Shown: positions 1 through 7,226 of the stretch, in pieces
Position numbering within the stretch: the first letter of the stretch is position 1
Layout of the letters: each line of letters starts with the position of its first letter
DNA from: a virus
Reading direction: 5' to 3' (one strand)
Length of the DNA stretch: 23,598 bases
IMG/VR virus record: IMGVR_UViG_3300027759_000430
Location: 1-23,598 of that record
Notes under the pieces: model-generated
What the model was told of the DNA's origin: nothing
What the model saw: the letters and a program-made list of their open reading frames with translations, nothing else
Databases searched by the model: none
Made by a program: the position numbers and the translations under genes

Positions 1-1
1 A

Positions 2-76
2 ATGCAAGACCCAAATCGATATGACGCTTTAAGTGATGAAATCATGCAAGCCTATCAAGAGGGTCGGGTTCGTTAA
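2..76 (+). CDS. C-terminal end of an upstream gene, probably capsid scaffold (partial)
   Basis: Only the last 24 codons are inside the window, reading in frame to a TAA 18 nt before the capsid gene. The visible peptide is charged (…DPNRYDALSDEIMQAYQEG…) and ends in Arg-Val-Arg. Position just upstream of the major capsid gene, plus a short charged helical C-terminus, fits a capsid assembly (scaffolding) protein, whose C-terminus normally contacts the coat protein. This is inferred from gene order; the fragment is too short to identify by sequence. The ATG at position 2 is probably internal, and the true start should lie left of the window. Confidence 0.55.
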   Translation: MQDPNRYDALSDEIMQAYQEGRVR

Positions 77-94
77 ACTTTAGGAGATTTAATC

Positions 95-1057
95 ATGGCA
101 TATCCAACACCAGCGGTAACAGTAACAACCGCAGCAACGTTCATTCCAGAAATCTGGTCTGATGAAATCATAGCCGCTTACAAGAAAAACCTTGTTTTGG
201 CTAACATCGTAATGAAGATGAATTTCAAAGGTAAGAAGGGCGATGTGGTTCACATTCCCGCACCTACCCGTGGTTCAGCTTCAGCAAAAGCGGCATCTAC
301 TGCCGTAACTCTGATTGCCGATACTGAGACAGAGATTCAAGTGTCTATTAACAAGCACTTTGAATATTCACGTTTCATTGAGGACATCGTTGAAGCACAA
401 GCCTTAAACAGCTTGCGCCAGTTCTACACTGCTGATGCGGGCTATGCGCTTGCCAAGCAAGTAGACACTAGCTTGATCCAATTGGGTCGCTCATTCAATG
501 GTGCTACTGTCGGTACTAACGACTATGCAACTTCTGCAGCTACTACCAAAGCCTTTATTGGCGGTGATGGTACGACTGCTTACAATAGCTCTTCATCCAA
601 TGCTTCCGCTTTGACTGATGCCGCTATTCGCAGAACCATTCAGCGTTTGGATGACAACGATACTCCTATGGACAATCGTTTCTTTATCATTCCTCCTTCA
701 AGCCGCAATACGTTGATGGGTCTTTCCCGTTACACAGAACAGGCTTTTGTGGGTAATGGTAATGCCATCCGTACTGGTGAAATTGGTCAACTGTATGGTA
801 TTCCTGTGTTCACATCTAGCAATGCTGATACTGGTGCGGGCAACTCCACCACAGATCGTATCTGCTTGATGGGTCACAAGGACTCTATGGTTTTGGTTGA
901 GCAAGTTGGTATCCGTTCACAAACTCAGTACAAGCAAGATTACCTTGCTACTTTGTTTACATCTGATACTTTGTATGGTGTTGCCGCACTTCGTGCAGCA
1001 GCCTCCACTGGTGCAGCTTTGTCTTCTAGCGCATATGCGTTAGCAGTTCCAGCCTAA
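95..1057 (+). CDS. Major capsid protein
   Basis: A 320-residue protein with the layout of a phage HK97-fold coat protein. The N-terminus reads FIPEIWSDEIIAAYKKNLVL, followed by a GKKGDVVHIPAPTRGSAS segment of the kind seen in many podovirus and marine or freshwater phage capsids. A Ser/Ala/Gly-rich insertion lies at about residues 140-175, and the C-terminal half carries the GQLYGIPVFTSSN stretch typical of these coat proteins. Length is normal for the family. The start has a clear AGGAG-type site 8-9 nt upstream. It follows a scaffold-like gene and precedes an intrinsic terminator, as expected for the most strongly expressed virion gene. No delta domain or maturation protease is seen, so assembly probably uses the separate scaffold. 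The family call rests on pattern recognition and was not searched. Confidence 0.9.
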   Translation: MAYPTPAVTVTTAATFIPEIWSDEIIAAYKKNLVLANIVMKMNFKGKKGDVVHIPAPTRGSASAKAASTAVTLIADTETEIQVSINKHFEYSRFIEDIVEAQALNSLRQFYTADAGYALAKQVDTSLIQLGRSFNGATVGTNDYATSAATTKAFIGGDGTTAYNSSSSNASALTDAAIRRTIQRLDDNDTPMDNRFFIIPPSSRNTLMGLSRYTEQAFVGNGNAIRTGEIGQLYGIPVFTSSNADTGAGNSTTDRICLMGHKDSMVLVEQVGIRSQTQYKQDYLATLFTSDTLYGVAALRAAASTGAALSSSAYALAVPA

Positions 1058-1069
1058 TAGTTGCCTTTT

Positions 1070-1100
1070 CCCCTCGCCTTAATCGGTGGGGGGATTTTTT
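1070..1100 (+). terminator. Intrinsic terminator after the capsid gene
   Basis: Nine C/T/G-rich bases (1070-1078) pair with 1085-1093 across a 6-nt TTAATC loop. All nine pairs form in RNA, two of them as G-U wobbles (G76-U87 and U74-G89 in local numbering), and a run of six T follows. The wobbles work only for rightward RNA. The hairpin lies 12 nt after the capsid stop and 18 nt before the next start, so it probably trims transcription of downstream genes relative to the capsid gene. Confidence 0.8.
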
Positions 1101-1118
1101 ACATCAAGGAGATTTATT

Positions 1119-1442
1119 ATGGCAGCAGCAACAGCAGTAGTTTCCCGTAGGGGAACTGACCAATTCCGAGGTCTTTTTTCGGATACTTGGTCTGTAACAG
1201 CAACACTTAACGCTTCATCTTTAGCTGATGGCGTGGGTGAAACAAATACCATTGCAGTACCTGGCGTGAAGCTAGGCGACATTGTGATGAACATCAGTAT
1301 GGGCGTGGATGTCTCTGGCATTAGCGTTACACCTTATGTCTCAGCAGCAGATGTTGTCTCTATTCGTTTCCAAAACGAATCGGGCGGTACTTTGGACTTA
1401 GCAAGCACTACAGTTCGGTGCGTAGTGGTTCGTTTGGTATGA
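1119..1442 (+). CDS. Small virion protein, possible head decoration protein
   Basis: A 107-residue protein. The ATG at 1119 is chosen over an in-frame upstream ATG at 1086 because AAGGAGA sits 7-8 nt before it and the longer form would start inside the terminator hairpin. The sequence is beta-rich: VTATLNASSLADG, then TIAVPGVKLGDIVMNIS, SVTPYVSAADVVSIRFQN and ESGGTLDLAS. This arrangement recurs in small phage structural proteins of the decoration or capsid-fibre kind. It has its own ribosome binding site and is bracketed by two terminators, so it may be made at a dosage of its own. The role is inferred from position and fold style; there is no catalytic motif. Confidence 0.7.
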   Translation: MAAATAVVSRRGTDQFRGLFSDTWSVTATLNASSLADGVGETNTIAVPGVKLGDIVMNISMGVDVSGISVTPYVSAADVVSIRFQNESGGTLDLASTTVRCVVVRLV

Positions 1443-1447
1443 TAAAA

Positions 1448-1471
1448 GGGGGCTAATACCCCCCTTTTTTT
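1448..1471 (+). terminator. Intrinsic terminator
   Basis: Five G (1448-1452), a CTAATA loop and six C are followed directly by seven T. AAAA precedes the stem, so the hairpin can extend into the T run. It starts 5 nt after the stop of the small virion gene. It is a textbook rightward terminator and may be bidirectional. Confidence 0.9.
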
Positions 1472-1480
1472 GGAGTTTTT

Positions 1481-1651
1481 ATGGCTACTTTTAGATGTTT
1501 ACAGTCTGGTACTGAAGTCACTTTTACCTATCAGTATGATATTGATAGCATGAAAAATCATCAAGGATACGTTCTTGTTGAGGAAACTCCAAAGGAAGAC
1601 AAACCTAAGTTGGGCAGACCAAAAAAAGAGGTTTCAAATGTCGGAAATTGA
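1481..1651 (+). CDS. Hypothetical small protein
   Basis: A 56-residue ORF starting at ATG 1481 with a GGAG site just after the T run of the preceding terminator. The N-terminal half looks like a small beta domain (MATFRCLQSGTEVTFTYQY). The C-terminal half is charged (EETPKEDKPKLGRPKKE) and probably disordered. Its last 14 nt overlap the next gene, which suggests translational coupling. Short proteins of this form are common beside phage head genes. No function can be assigned. Confidence 0.65.
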   Translation: MATFRCLQSGTEVTFTYQYDIDSMKNHQGYVLVEETPKEDKPKLGRPKKEVSNVGN

Positions 1652-1841
1652 TCCACGAGAATTTGGTAAACTTGAAGCTCAAGTTGAGTCTTTACAGGTA
1701 GAAGTTCAAGCACTTCGCCAAGATATTAAAACGCTTTTAGAAATGGCAAATAAATCTAAAGGTGGCTTTTTCGTTGGAATGGCTATCGCCTCTGTTATTG
1801 GCGGTATCATTTCTTTTGTTGCAACCAAGCTAGTTCGATAG
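1638..1841 (+). CDS. Small coiled-coil membrane protein
   Basis: A 67-residue protein. The ATG at 1638 is preferred because AGAGG lies just upstream and the longer in-frame form would overlap the preceding gene extensively. Residues 8-40 form a heptad-patterned coiled coil (FGKLEAQVESLQVEVQALRQ). Residues about 45-64 are one transmembrane helix (FFVGMAIASVIGGIISFVA), ending in a positively charged TKLVR tail. This N-coil/C-anchor layout resembles small phage membrane proteins of the hemolysin XhlA or holin-accessory type, but it sits in the head-tail gene block far from the lysis genes. The function is open. Confidence 0.7.
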   Translation: MSEIDPREFGKLEAQVESLQVEVQALRQDIKTLLEMANKSKGGFFVGMAIASVIGGIISFVATKLVR

Positions 1842-1849
1842 GAAAAACC

Positions 1850-2026
1850 ATGAAAAAGACACAAACGTACAAAAATGAAAGTAGTGCTTTAAAAGATGCA
1901 AAGAAAAAGGGTGCGCCAAGCATTACTTTTATGATTGCTGTGGGTAAGCCTAAAACTAGTCCAATGCCCATGCGTGGTCAGCGTACTGCTACCAACATGA
2001 TGAAAAAATCTTCAAGGGGTAAATAA
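1850..2026 (+). CDS. Hypothetical Lys-rich small protein
   Basis: A 58-residue, very basic protein beginning MKKTQTYKNESSALKDAKKK, with a short hydrophobic patch (SITFMIAVGK) and a Met/Lys-rich C-terminus. Its stop overlaps the next start as TAATG, so the two genes are probably translationally coupled. It is the first of four neighbouring Lys-rich micro-genes. The composition would suit binding to DNA or to an acidic virion surface, but this is conjecture. Confidence 0.65.
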   Translation: MKKTQTYKNESSALKDAKKKGAPSITFMIAVGKPKTSPMPMRGQRTATNMMKKSSRGK

Positions 2027-2307
2027 TGCCATTAGCTTCTCCAATTACTCTTTTGAGTGCCGTTACTGCAACTGGTGCATCAACCGCAGTTCAAGTCGAC
2101 CCTGGTCAACCCGCATTCCTACAAGTCTCAGGCATCACAAGTGCTACTGTTGCTTTGCAAGGAAGTCTTGACGGGGTAACATATTCAACGATTGGTACGG
2201 CCTTAACTGGTGATGGCATTGTTACTGTGGCAAATGCGCCTAAGTATTTAAGAGCTAATTGCACAGTCTATGTGACTGGAACAATCACAGCAAAGGTTTT
2301 GTACTGA
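2026..2307 (+). CDS. Hypothetical beta-rich virion-associated protein
   Basis: A 93-residue protein poor in charged residues and rich in Thr, Ser, Ala and Val, with alternating beta-strand patterns (STAVQVDPGQPAFLQVSG, TVALQGSLDGVTYSTIG). It resembles the small Ig-like or jelly-roll-like proteins in phage head and tail modules and is comparable in style to the gene at 1119. The start is fixed by the TAATG junction with the preceding gene. A decoration or neck role is possible, but there is no diagnostic motif. Confidence 0.65.
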   Translation: MPLASPITLLSAVTATGASTAVQVDPGQPAFLQVSGITSATVALQGSLDGVTYSTIGTALTGDGIVTVANAPKYLRANCTVYVTGTITAKVLY

Positions 2308-2308
2308 T

Positions 2309-2479
2309 ATGAAAAAAACTAAAGCCGAAACTAAGATTAGCAAGGTTATGAAAGAGTATGGTGCGGGTATGTTGCATTCTGGCTCTAAGAAAGGCCCTGC
2401 TGTAACTTCTAAGAAACAAGCCATTGCCATTGCTTTAAGTGAAGCTGGAATGAGCAAACCTATGAAGAAAAAGAAATGA
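2309..2479 (+). CDS. DUF6496-like small basic protein
   Basis: A 56-residue protein with the pattern KISKVMKEYGAGMLHSGS, then VTSKKQAIAIALSEAGMS. This is the hallmark of DUF6496-type proteins, found in many phages and bacteria and usually ending in a Lys-rich tail, as here (PMKKKK). Its function is unknown. The start lies one base after the previous stop, and the gene overlaps the next by 4 nt (ATGA). I recognise the family from sequence pattern only. Confidence 0.75.
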   Translation: MKKTKAETKISKVMKEYGAGMLHSGSKKGPAVTSKKQAIAIALSEAGMSKPMKKKK

Positions 2480-2622
2480 AACAAGGTCTTTACGCTAACA
2501 TCCATGCCAAACAAGAACGCATCAAAGCGGGTTCTAAGGAAAAGATGCGTAAAGTTGGTTCTAAAGGTGCTCCTACTGAGGCGGCATTTAAGCAAGCAGC
2601 TAAGACTGCTAAAAAGAAATGA
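2476..2622 (+). CDS. Hypothetical Lys-rich small protein
   Basis: A 48-residue protein starting MKQGLYANIHAKQERIKAGS and continuing KMRKVGSKGAPTEAAFKQ, with a Lys-rich end. Short proteins with this LYANI…RIKAGS…KMRK pattern are frequent beside phage head genes and often neighbour DUF6496 genes, as here. It overlaps its neighbours by ATGA on both sides, so it is part of a tightly coupled translation unit. No biochemical role is known to me. Confidence 0.7.
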   Translation: MKQGLYANIHAKQERIKAGSKEKMRKVGSKGAPTEAAFKQAAKTAKKK

Positions 2623-2897
2623 CCTTAAAAGCGCATCAAAACCCCAAAGGGGGCTTGAATGCTAAAGGCAGAGCATCGTATAATGCAGAAACTGGTGGAA
2701 ATCTAAAACCACCCGTCAAATCGGGAGACAACCCTCGCAGGGCATCCTTTCTAGCACGAATGGGCGGCAATTCTGGCCCTGAGATGAAAGATGGAAAGCC
2801 TACCCGACTTTTACTTTCTCTTAGAGCTTGGGGCGCAACGTCCAAGGAAGACGCTAAAGCCAAGGCTAAAGCGATCTCTAAGAGGAATAGTAAATGA
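2619..2897 (+). CDS. DUF6321-like small protein
   Basis: A 92-residue basic, Gly-rich protein. Its features are NAKGRASYNAETGGNLKPPV near the N-terminus, then PRRASFLARMGGNSGPEM and TRLLLSLRAWGATS, ending in alternating Lys/Ala (KEDAKAKAKAISKRNSK). The combination of G-R-x-x-Y-N, R-x-S-F-x-A-R-M-G-G and a Trp near the end matches small phage proteins I associate with DUF6321. The start is fixed by the ATGA overlap at 2619. Function is unknown. The basic tail could bind nucleic acid. Confidence 0.7.
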   Translation: MTLKAHQNPKGGLNAKGRASYNAETGGNLKPPVKSGDNPRRASFLARMGGNSGPEMKDGKPTRLLLSLRAWGATSKEDAKAKAKAISKRNSK

Positions 2898-3229
2898 GGC
2901 CAGTATCAGTCGGAGTTAGCCCAACAGCCAATACGTTAACAACTGTTTATACAGTTCCTACGGGTTATTACGCCAAGTTTACTGTGATGTACATTCACAA
3001 TACTGGTGGCTCGACTAAGCACATTACTGTTCAATGGTATGACGCAAGTGCTGCCACAACACTAGATATTCTTACTTCTTACGACTTTACTTCAAAGCAA
3101 TACCTTCAGTTTGATGGCAATGCTTATATCGTTTTAGAAGAAGGCGATAGAATTCAGATTACTACTCAAAGTGCAAGTACATTCAGTTTTATTGCTACAT
3201 TTGAGGTTCAAGGAGCGCAAAGAACATGA
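2894..3229 (+). CDS. Hypothetical phage structural protein
   Basis: A 111-residue protein predicted to be all-beta, with TVYTVPTGYYAKFTVMYIHN, KHITVQWYDAS and QLQ-like strands, and DRIQITTQSASTFSFIATFE near the end. This sandwich-like pattern is common in small head-tail interface or decoration proteins. It overlaps the previous gene by ATGA and the following tail adaptor gene by 4 nt, so it is expressed with the head-tail junction genes. I infer a virion role from position. Confidence 0.65.
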   Translation: MRPVSVGVSPTANTLTTVYTVPTGYYAKFTVMYIHNTGGSTKHITVQWYDASAATTLDILTSYDFTSKQYLQFDGNAYIVLEEGDRIQITTQSASTFSFIATFEVQGAQRT

Positions 3230-3870
3230 CCTACTTAGAACTTGTTAACGATGTGCTAGTTCGCTTGCGTGAAAGCACAGTATCTACTGTTGGCGAAACA
3301 ACCTATTCTTCTTTGATTGGCAAGTTTGTCAATGATGCTAAGCGTCAGATTGAGGATTCCTTTAATTGGAATGTTCTTAGCACAACAGTGACTATCACAA
3401 CTACTGCGAACACACACGCATATTCAATGACGGGTGCGGGTCAGAAGTTCCAAGTTAACGATGCTATTAACTCAACAAGTTTTATTGGTTTAAAAAATAT
3501 TAGTTTTGTGGACATGAACCGCAAACTAAATTTTGGCACTCCATCAACTGGTATACCTTCTGAATTCACCTTTGATGGTGTTGATGGTAGTGGAGACACT
3601 AAAGTAGAGTTATTTCCAATTCCTAATGGGGTCTATACAGTCATGTTTGACTTGGCTGTACCGCAAGCAACTCTGTCATCAGACGCTACATCTGTAAAAG
3701 TATTAGATTATTTGGTTGCCCAAAGTGCTTATGCAAGGGCTTTGATTGAGCGTGGTGAGGATGGAGGAACTGCCTCTTCCGAAGCCTATGCTTTGTTCAG
3801 GGGAATGCTCTCGGATGCCATTGCACTCGAAGGTACTCGCTATGTAGAAAACAACTTTGAACCTGTCTAA
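3226..3870 (+). CDS. Head-tail adaptor, T7 gp11-like (tail tubular protein A type)
   Basis: A 214-residue protein, close to the 196 residues of T7 gp11. The N-terminus is helical (MTYLELVNDVLVRLRES), with a conserved DAKRQIEDSFNWN segment at about residues 37-50 that marks this adaptor family. A beta-rich middle follows (about 55-150), then a helical C-terminus with LVAQSAYARALIERGEDGG. Adaptors of this kind form a dodecameric ring under the portal and dock the nozzle. It is directly followed, through a TAATG overlap at 3870, by the nozzle protein, as in T7-like genomes. Confidence 0.8.
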   Translation: MTYLELVNDVLVRLRESTVSTVGETTYSSLIGKFVNDAKRQIEDSFNWNVLSTTVTITTTANTHAYSMTGAGQKFQVNDAINSTSFIGLKNISFVDMNRKLNFGTPSTGIPSEFTFDGVDGSGDTKVELFPIPNGVYTVMFDLAVPQATLSSDATSVKVLDYLVAQSAYARALIERGEDGGTASSEAYALFRGMLSDAIALEGTRYVENNFEPV

Positions 3871-5414
3871 TGTCTAAGCCTCTACAAAGTTACAGTCTTT
3901 CAGCACCAGGCTTTTATGGCCTGAACACTGAAGATTCTCCCCTTGATTTAGGGGCTGGCTTTGCCTTGGTTGCTACTAACTGCATCTTGGATCAATATGG
4001 TCGTATTGGTGCTAGAAAAGGTTGGTCAAGGGTTAACTCTTCCTCTGGCAATCTAGGCGCTAATGATGTTGGTGTTATCCATGAGTTAGTCCAGACTGAC
4101 GGGACTCTTACAGTTCTGTTTGCTGGCAATAACAAGATATTCAAACTTGGTACTGCTAATGCGGTTACTGAGTTGACCTATGGTGGTGGCGGTTCTGCTC
4201 CTACTATTACCGCATCTAACTGGCAATGTGCCTCTTTGAATGGCATTACATACTTCTTCCAAACAGGTCACGATCCACTCATTTATGACCCCGCAGTAAG
4301 TACAACTACTTATCGCAGAGTGTCAGAGAAGTCTGGTTATGTAGCTACAGTTCCTCAAGCCAATATCGCTATTTCAGCATTTGGTCGTCTTTGGGTAGCT
4401 AACACTTCTACAGATAAGGTCACTATTAGCTTCTCTGATCTGATTGCAGGTCATGTCTGGGGGGGTGGAACTTCAGGCTCATTAGATGTCTCCCGTGTAT
4501 GGCCTAATGGTGCAGATGAAGTCATGGGTTTGGCAGCTCACAATGATTTCTTGTTTATCTTTGGTAAACGACAAATTCTTGTTTACTCAGGTGCTTCTAC
4601 TCCTGCATCTCTTGTTCTGAGCGACACAGTAGGCTCTATTGGGTGTATCGCAAGAGATACGATTCAAAGCATTGGCTCTGATGTTGTGTTCTTGTCTGAC
4701 TCAGGTGTTCGCTCTTTGATGAGGACGATTCAAGAGAAGTCTGCACCTCTGAGAGATTTGTCTAAGAATGTTCGCTTTGATCTGAACTCATCATTGGCGG
4801 GTGAGACATTGGCTAATCTAAAGTCTGTTTACTCAGAAAAAGAAGCCTTTTATCTGCTTGTTCTACCCGCTACCTTCCAAGTTTATTGCTTTGATACCAA
4901 ACAATCTTTGCAAGATGGTTCTTCACGGGTTACTAAGTGGGACTCTATTTCTCCAACATCATTGCGGTCACTCAGAAATGGTGATTTGTACATTGGCAAG
5001 AATGGGTATATCGGCAAGTATGGTGGTTACTTAGATGACACATCTACTTACAGATTTGCCTATTACACCAACAATGCTGACCTTGGCAACCCTAATCAGA
5101 TTTCTGTTTTAAAGACTATTTCAGCAATTGTGATTGGTGGCTCAAACCAGTTCTTAACGATCAATTGGGGCTTTGATTACTCAGGTGCTTATGAAGCACA
5201 AAACGTCTATATCCCTACCCAAGTTAGTTATGAGTATGGAACTGCTGAATATGGCACTGCTGAGTACACAAGTGGTATTCCAATTAAGACTTTAAGAGCC
5301 AATGCCTCTGGTGCGGGAAAGATTGTCCAGACTGGTTATGAGACAACCATCAATGATGTTGCATTGTCTTTGCAAAAGATTGAAATTCAAGCCAAAGATG
5401 GCAGAACAGCTTAA
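3870..5414 (+). CDS. Tail nozzle / DNA stabilisation protein (P22 gp10- or T7 gp12-like role)
   Basis: A 514-residue, beta-rich protein. The N-terminus [20 protein letters not shown] followed by [19 protein letters not shown] is a recurrent signature of phage nozzle or stabilisation proteins that follow a gp11/gp4-type adaptor. The middle repeats beta-propeller-like strands ([30 protein letters not shown]). A small tandem, [15 protein letters not shown], lies near residues 450-465. The length is nearer to P22 gp10 (about 470) than to T7 gp12 (about 790). It closes the tail channel and probably anchors the fibres. Which structural class it belongs to needs a profile or fold search. Confidence 0.75.
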   Translation: MSKPLQSYSLSAPGFYGLNTEDSPLDLGAGFALVATNCILDQYGRIGARKGWSRVNSSSGNLGANDVGVIHELVQTDGTLTVLFAGNNKIFKLGTANAVTELTYGGGGSAPTITASNWQCASLNGITYFFQTGHDPLIYDPAVSTTTYRRVSEKSGYVATVPQANIAISAFGRLWVANTSTDKVTISFSDLIAGHVWGGGTSGSLDVSRVWPNGADEVMGLAAHNDFLFIFGKRQILVYSGASTPASLVLSDTVGSIGCIARDTIQSIGSDVVFLSDSGVRSLMRTIQEKSAPLRDLSKNVRFDLNSSLAGETLANLKSVYSEKEAFYLLVLPATFQVYCFDTKQSLQDGSSRVTKWDSISPTSLRSLRNGDLYIGKNGYIGKYGGYLDDTSTYRFAYYTNNADLGNPNQISVLKTISAIVIGGSNQFLTINWGFDYSGAYEAQNVYIPTQVSYEYGTAEYGTAEYTSGIPIKTLRANASGAGKIVQTGYETTINDVALSLQKIEIQAKDGRTA

Positions 5415-5425
5415 GGAGAATTACT

Positions 5426-7216
5426 TTGAGTAACTATACAAAAACAGTAAACTTTGCGACTAAAGACAACTTGTCGCCTGGCAATCCTCTAAAGATTGTC
5501 AAAGGCACTGAGATTGACACTGAGTACAACAACATTGCTACTGCTGTTGCGACAAAGACAGATAACTCTGCTGCCGCAATTACAGGCGGTACTATTGTTG
5601 GCATTACCGATCTAGCGGTAGCTGATGGCGGTACGGGTGCTTCTACAGCGGCTAATGCACGAACTAATTTAGGCGCTGCGGCTAGTGGCGCTAATAGCGA
5701 CATTACTTCTATAACAGGTCTTACAACAGCGTTGACAGTTGCTCAAGGCGGTACTGGCGTTGCAACTTCTACAGGTACAGGTTCTGTAGTTCTGTCAAAC
5801 AGTCCTACTCTAGTGACTCCCGCCTTGGGAACACCCGCATCTGGCACTTTGACTAACGCAACGGGTCTGCCGATCTCAACAGGTGTTTCAGGTCTTGGTA
5901 CTGGTGTAGCGACATTCTTGGGTACGCCATCATCTGCTAACCTAGCCTCTGCTGTAACAGATGAAACTGGTTCTGGTGCTTTGGTGTTTGCCAATAGCCC
6001 AACTCTGGTTACTCCTGCTCTTGGAACGCCCTCTAGCGGTACTTTAACCAATGCTACTGGCTTGCCTATCAGCACAGGAGTTTCTGGTCTAGGAACGGGT
6101 ATAGCAACCTTTTTAGCGACTCCTAGTTCAGCAAATCTTGCTTCTGCGGTTTCTGATGAAACAGGCACAGGGGCTTTGGTCTTTGCTAACTCTCCTACAT
6201 TAGTGACACCTGCTTTGGGTACACCTGCTAGTGCGACTTTGACAAACGCTACAGGATTACCTTTGTCTACTGGTGTAACAGGAAATCTGCCAGTTACTAA
6301 TCTGAATTCAGGAACATCTGCAAGTGCATCTACCTTTTGGCGAGGCGATGGTTCTTGGGCAACACCATCTGGAAGTGGAACAGTTACAAGTGTTTCGGTT
6401 GTCTCTGCCAATGGTTTAGCAGGAACAGTAGCTACAGCGACATCAACTCCCGCTATTACCTTATCAACATCAATTACAGGTGTTCTTAAAGGTAATGGAA
6501 CGGCAATATCTGCGGCTACTGCGGGTACTGATTACGTTGCTCCTAGTGGTGCATTGGGAACTCCATCTTCAGGCACATTAACTAATGCGACAGGTCTTCC
6601 AATATCAACTGGTGTATCAGGATTAGGAACTGGTGTTGCAACTGCATTGGCAGTTAATGTTGGCTCATCGGGAGCGCCAGTAGTCAATGGTGGTGCTTTA
6701 GGCACTCCATCTAGCGGTACTTTAACCAATGCTACTGGTTTGCCAATTTCAACGGGCGTGTCAGGATTAGGGACAGGTGTTGCGACTTTCTTGGCGACTC
6801 CATCTAGTGCCAATTTAGCTTCTGCGGTTACAGATGAAACAGGATCGGGTTCTTTAGTCTTTGGGACATCACCAACTCTGACAAACCCAACTGTCACCAA
6901 CTATGTTGAGACTCCATATTCAGCCAATAGTTCTACTGCGATTACTTTAGCTTTGACTAATGGAACAGTACAAATCATTACCCTGACAGCAACTACAACT
7001 ATTACGATGCCAACGGCTACAAGTGGCAAGTCTTTTATTCTTTTGTTAAAACAAGATGCAACAGGCTCACGCACAGTCACTTGGACAACAGTTAAATGGC
7101 CTGGTGGTACTGCACCAACAATTACAAGTACAGCATCAAAGCAAGACATTTATTCATTCTTTGCTGATGGAACTAATTGGTATGGCACGACAGTTGGTCA
7201 GAATTACACACCATAA
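5426..7216 (+). CDS. Repetitive tail fibre protein ([14 protein letters not shown] repeats)
   Basis: A 596-residue protein starting at TTG 5426 ([16 protein letters not shown]), fixed by AAGGAG 7 nt upstream. The N-terminal ~60 residues ([20 protein letters not shown]) are the virion-attachment kind of domain. Residues ~75-480 are built from near-identical modules containing [17 protein letters not shown] and [14 protein letters not shown], rich in Gly, Thr, Ser and Ala, as in fibrous triple-beta shafts. The C-terminal ~110 residues are a compact beta domain ([20 protein letters not shown]…[16 protein letters not shown]) resembling fibre tips. It sits between the nozzle gene and a LamG fibre gene, so it probably forms a shaft. 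Protein repeats are far more alike than their DNA. Confidence 0.8.
   Translation: MSNYTKTVNFATKDNLSPGNPLKIVKGTEIDTEYNNIATAVATKTDNSAAAITGGTIVGITDLAVADGGTGASTAANARTNLGAAASGANSDITSITGLTTALTVAQGGTGVATSTGTGSVVLSNSPTLVTPALGTPASGTLTNATGLPISTGVSGLGTGVATFLGTPSSANLASAVTDETGSGALVFANSPTLVTPALGTPSSGTLTNATGLPISTGVSGLGTGIATFLATPSSANLASAVSDETGTGALVFANSPTLVTPALGTPASATLTNATGLPLSTGVTGNLPVTNLNSGTSASASTFWRGDGSWATPSGSGTVTSVSVVSANGLAGTVATATSTPAITLSTSITGVLKGNGTAISAATAGTDYVAPSGALGTPSSGTLTNATGLPISTGVSGLGTGVATALAVNVGSSGAPVVNGGALGTPSSGTLTNATGLPISTGVSGLGTGVATFLATPSSANLASAVTDETGSGSLVFGTSPTLTNPTVTNYVETPYSANSSTAITLALTNGTVQIITLTATTTITMPTATSGKSFILLLKQDATGSRTVTWTTVKWPGGTAPTITSTASKQDIYSFFADGTNWYGTTVGQNYTP
5822..6860 (+). repeat. 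Degenerate tandem repeat in the fibre gene
   Basis: Five copies of the [17 protein letters not shown] module begin at 5822, 6017, 6212, 6551 and 6695. The first three have an exact 195-nt (65-residue) period and include the SPTLVTP and SSANLASAV segments. Between copies 3 and 4 lies a different stretch with [11 protein letters not shown] and [12 protein letters not shown]. Codons differ widely between copies despite near-identical protein. The exception is a 28-nt identical tract shared by copies 2 (6033-6060) and 5 (6711-6738). Confidence 0.85.
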
Positions 7217-7226
7217 GGACTGATAA

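Noticed and set aside
5822-6860. CRISPR-like repeat spacing in the fibre gene
   Set aside because: Repeats are coding, imperfect at the DNA level and of 65-residue period. There are no short identical repeats with unique spacers.
5434-7149. Long leftward open frames across the repetitive fibre gene
   Set aside because: They mirror the codon structure of the Gly/Thr/Ala-rich repeats, have no ribosome binding sites and encode Pro/Val-rich low-complexity sequence. They are shadows.
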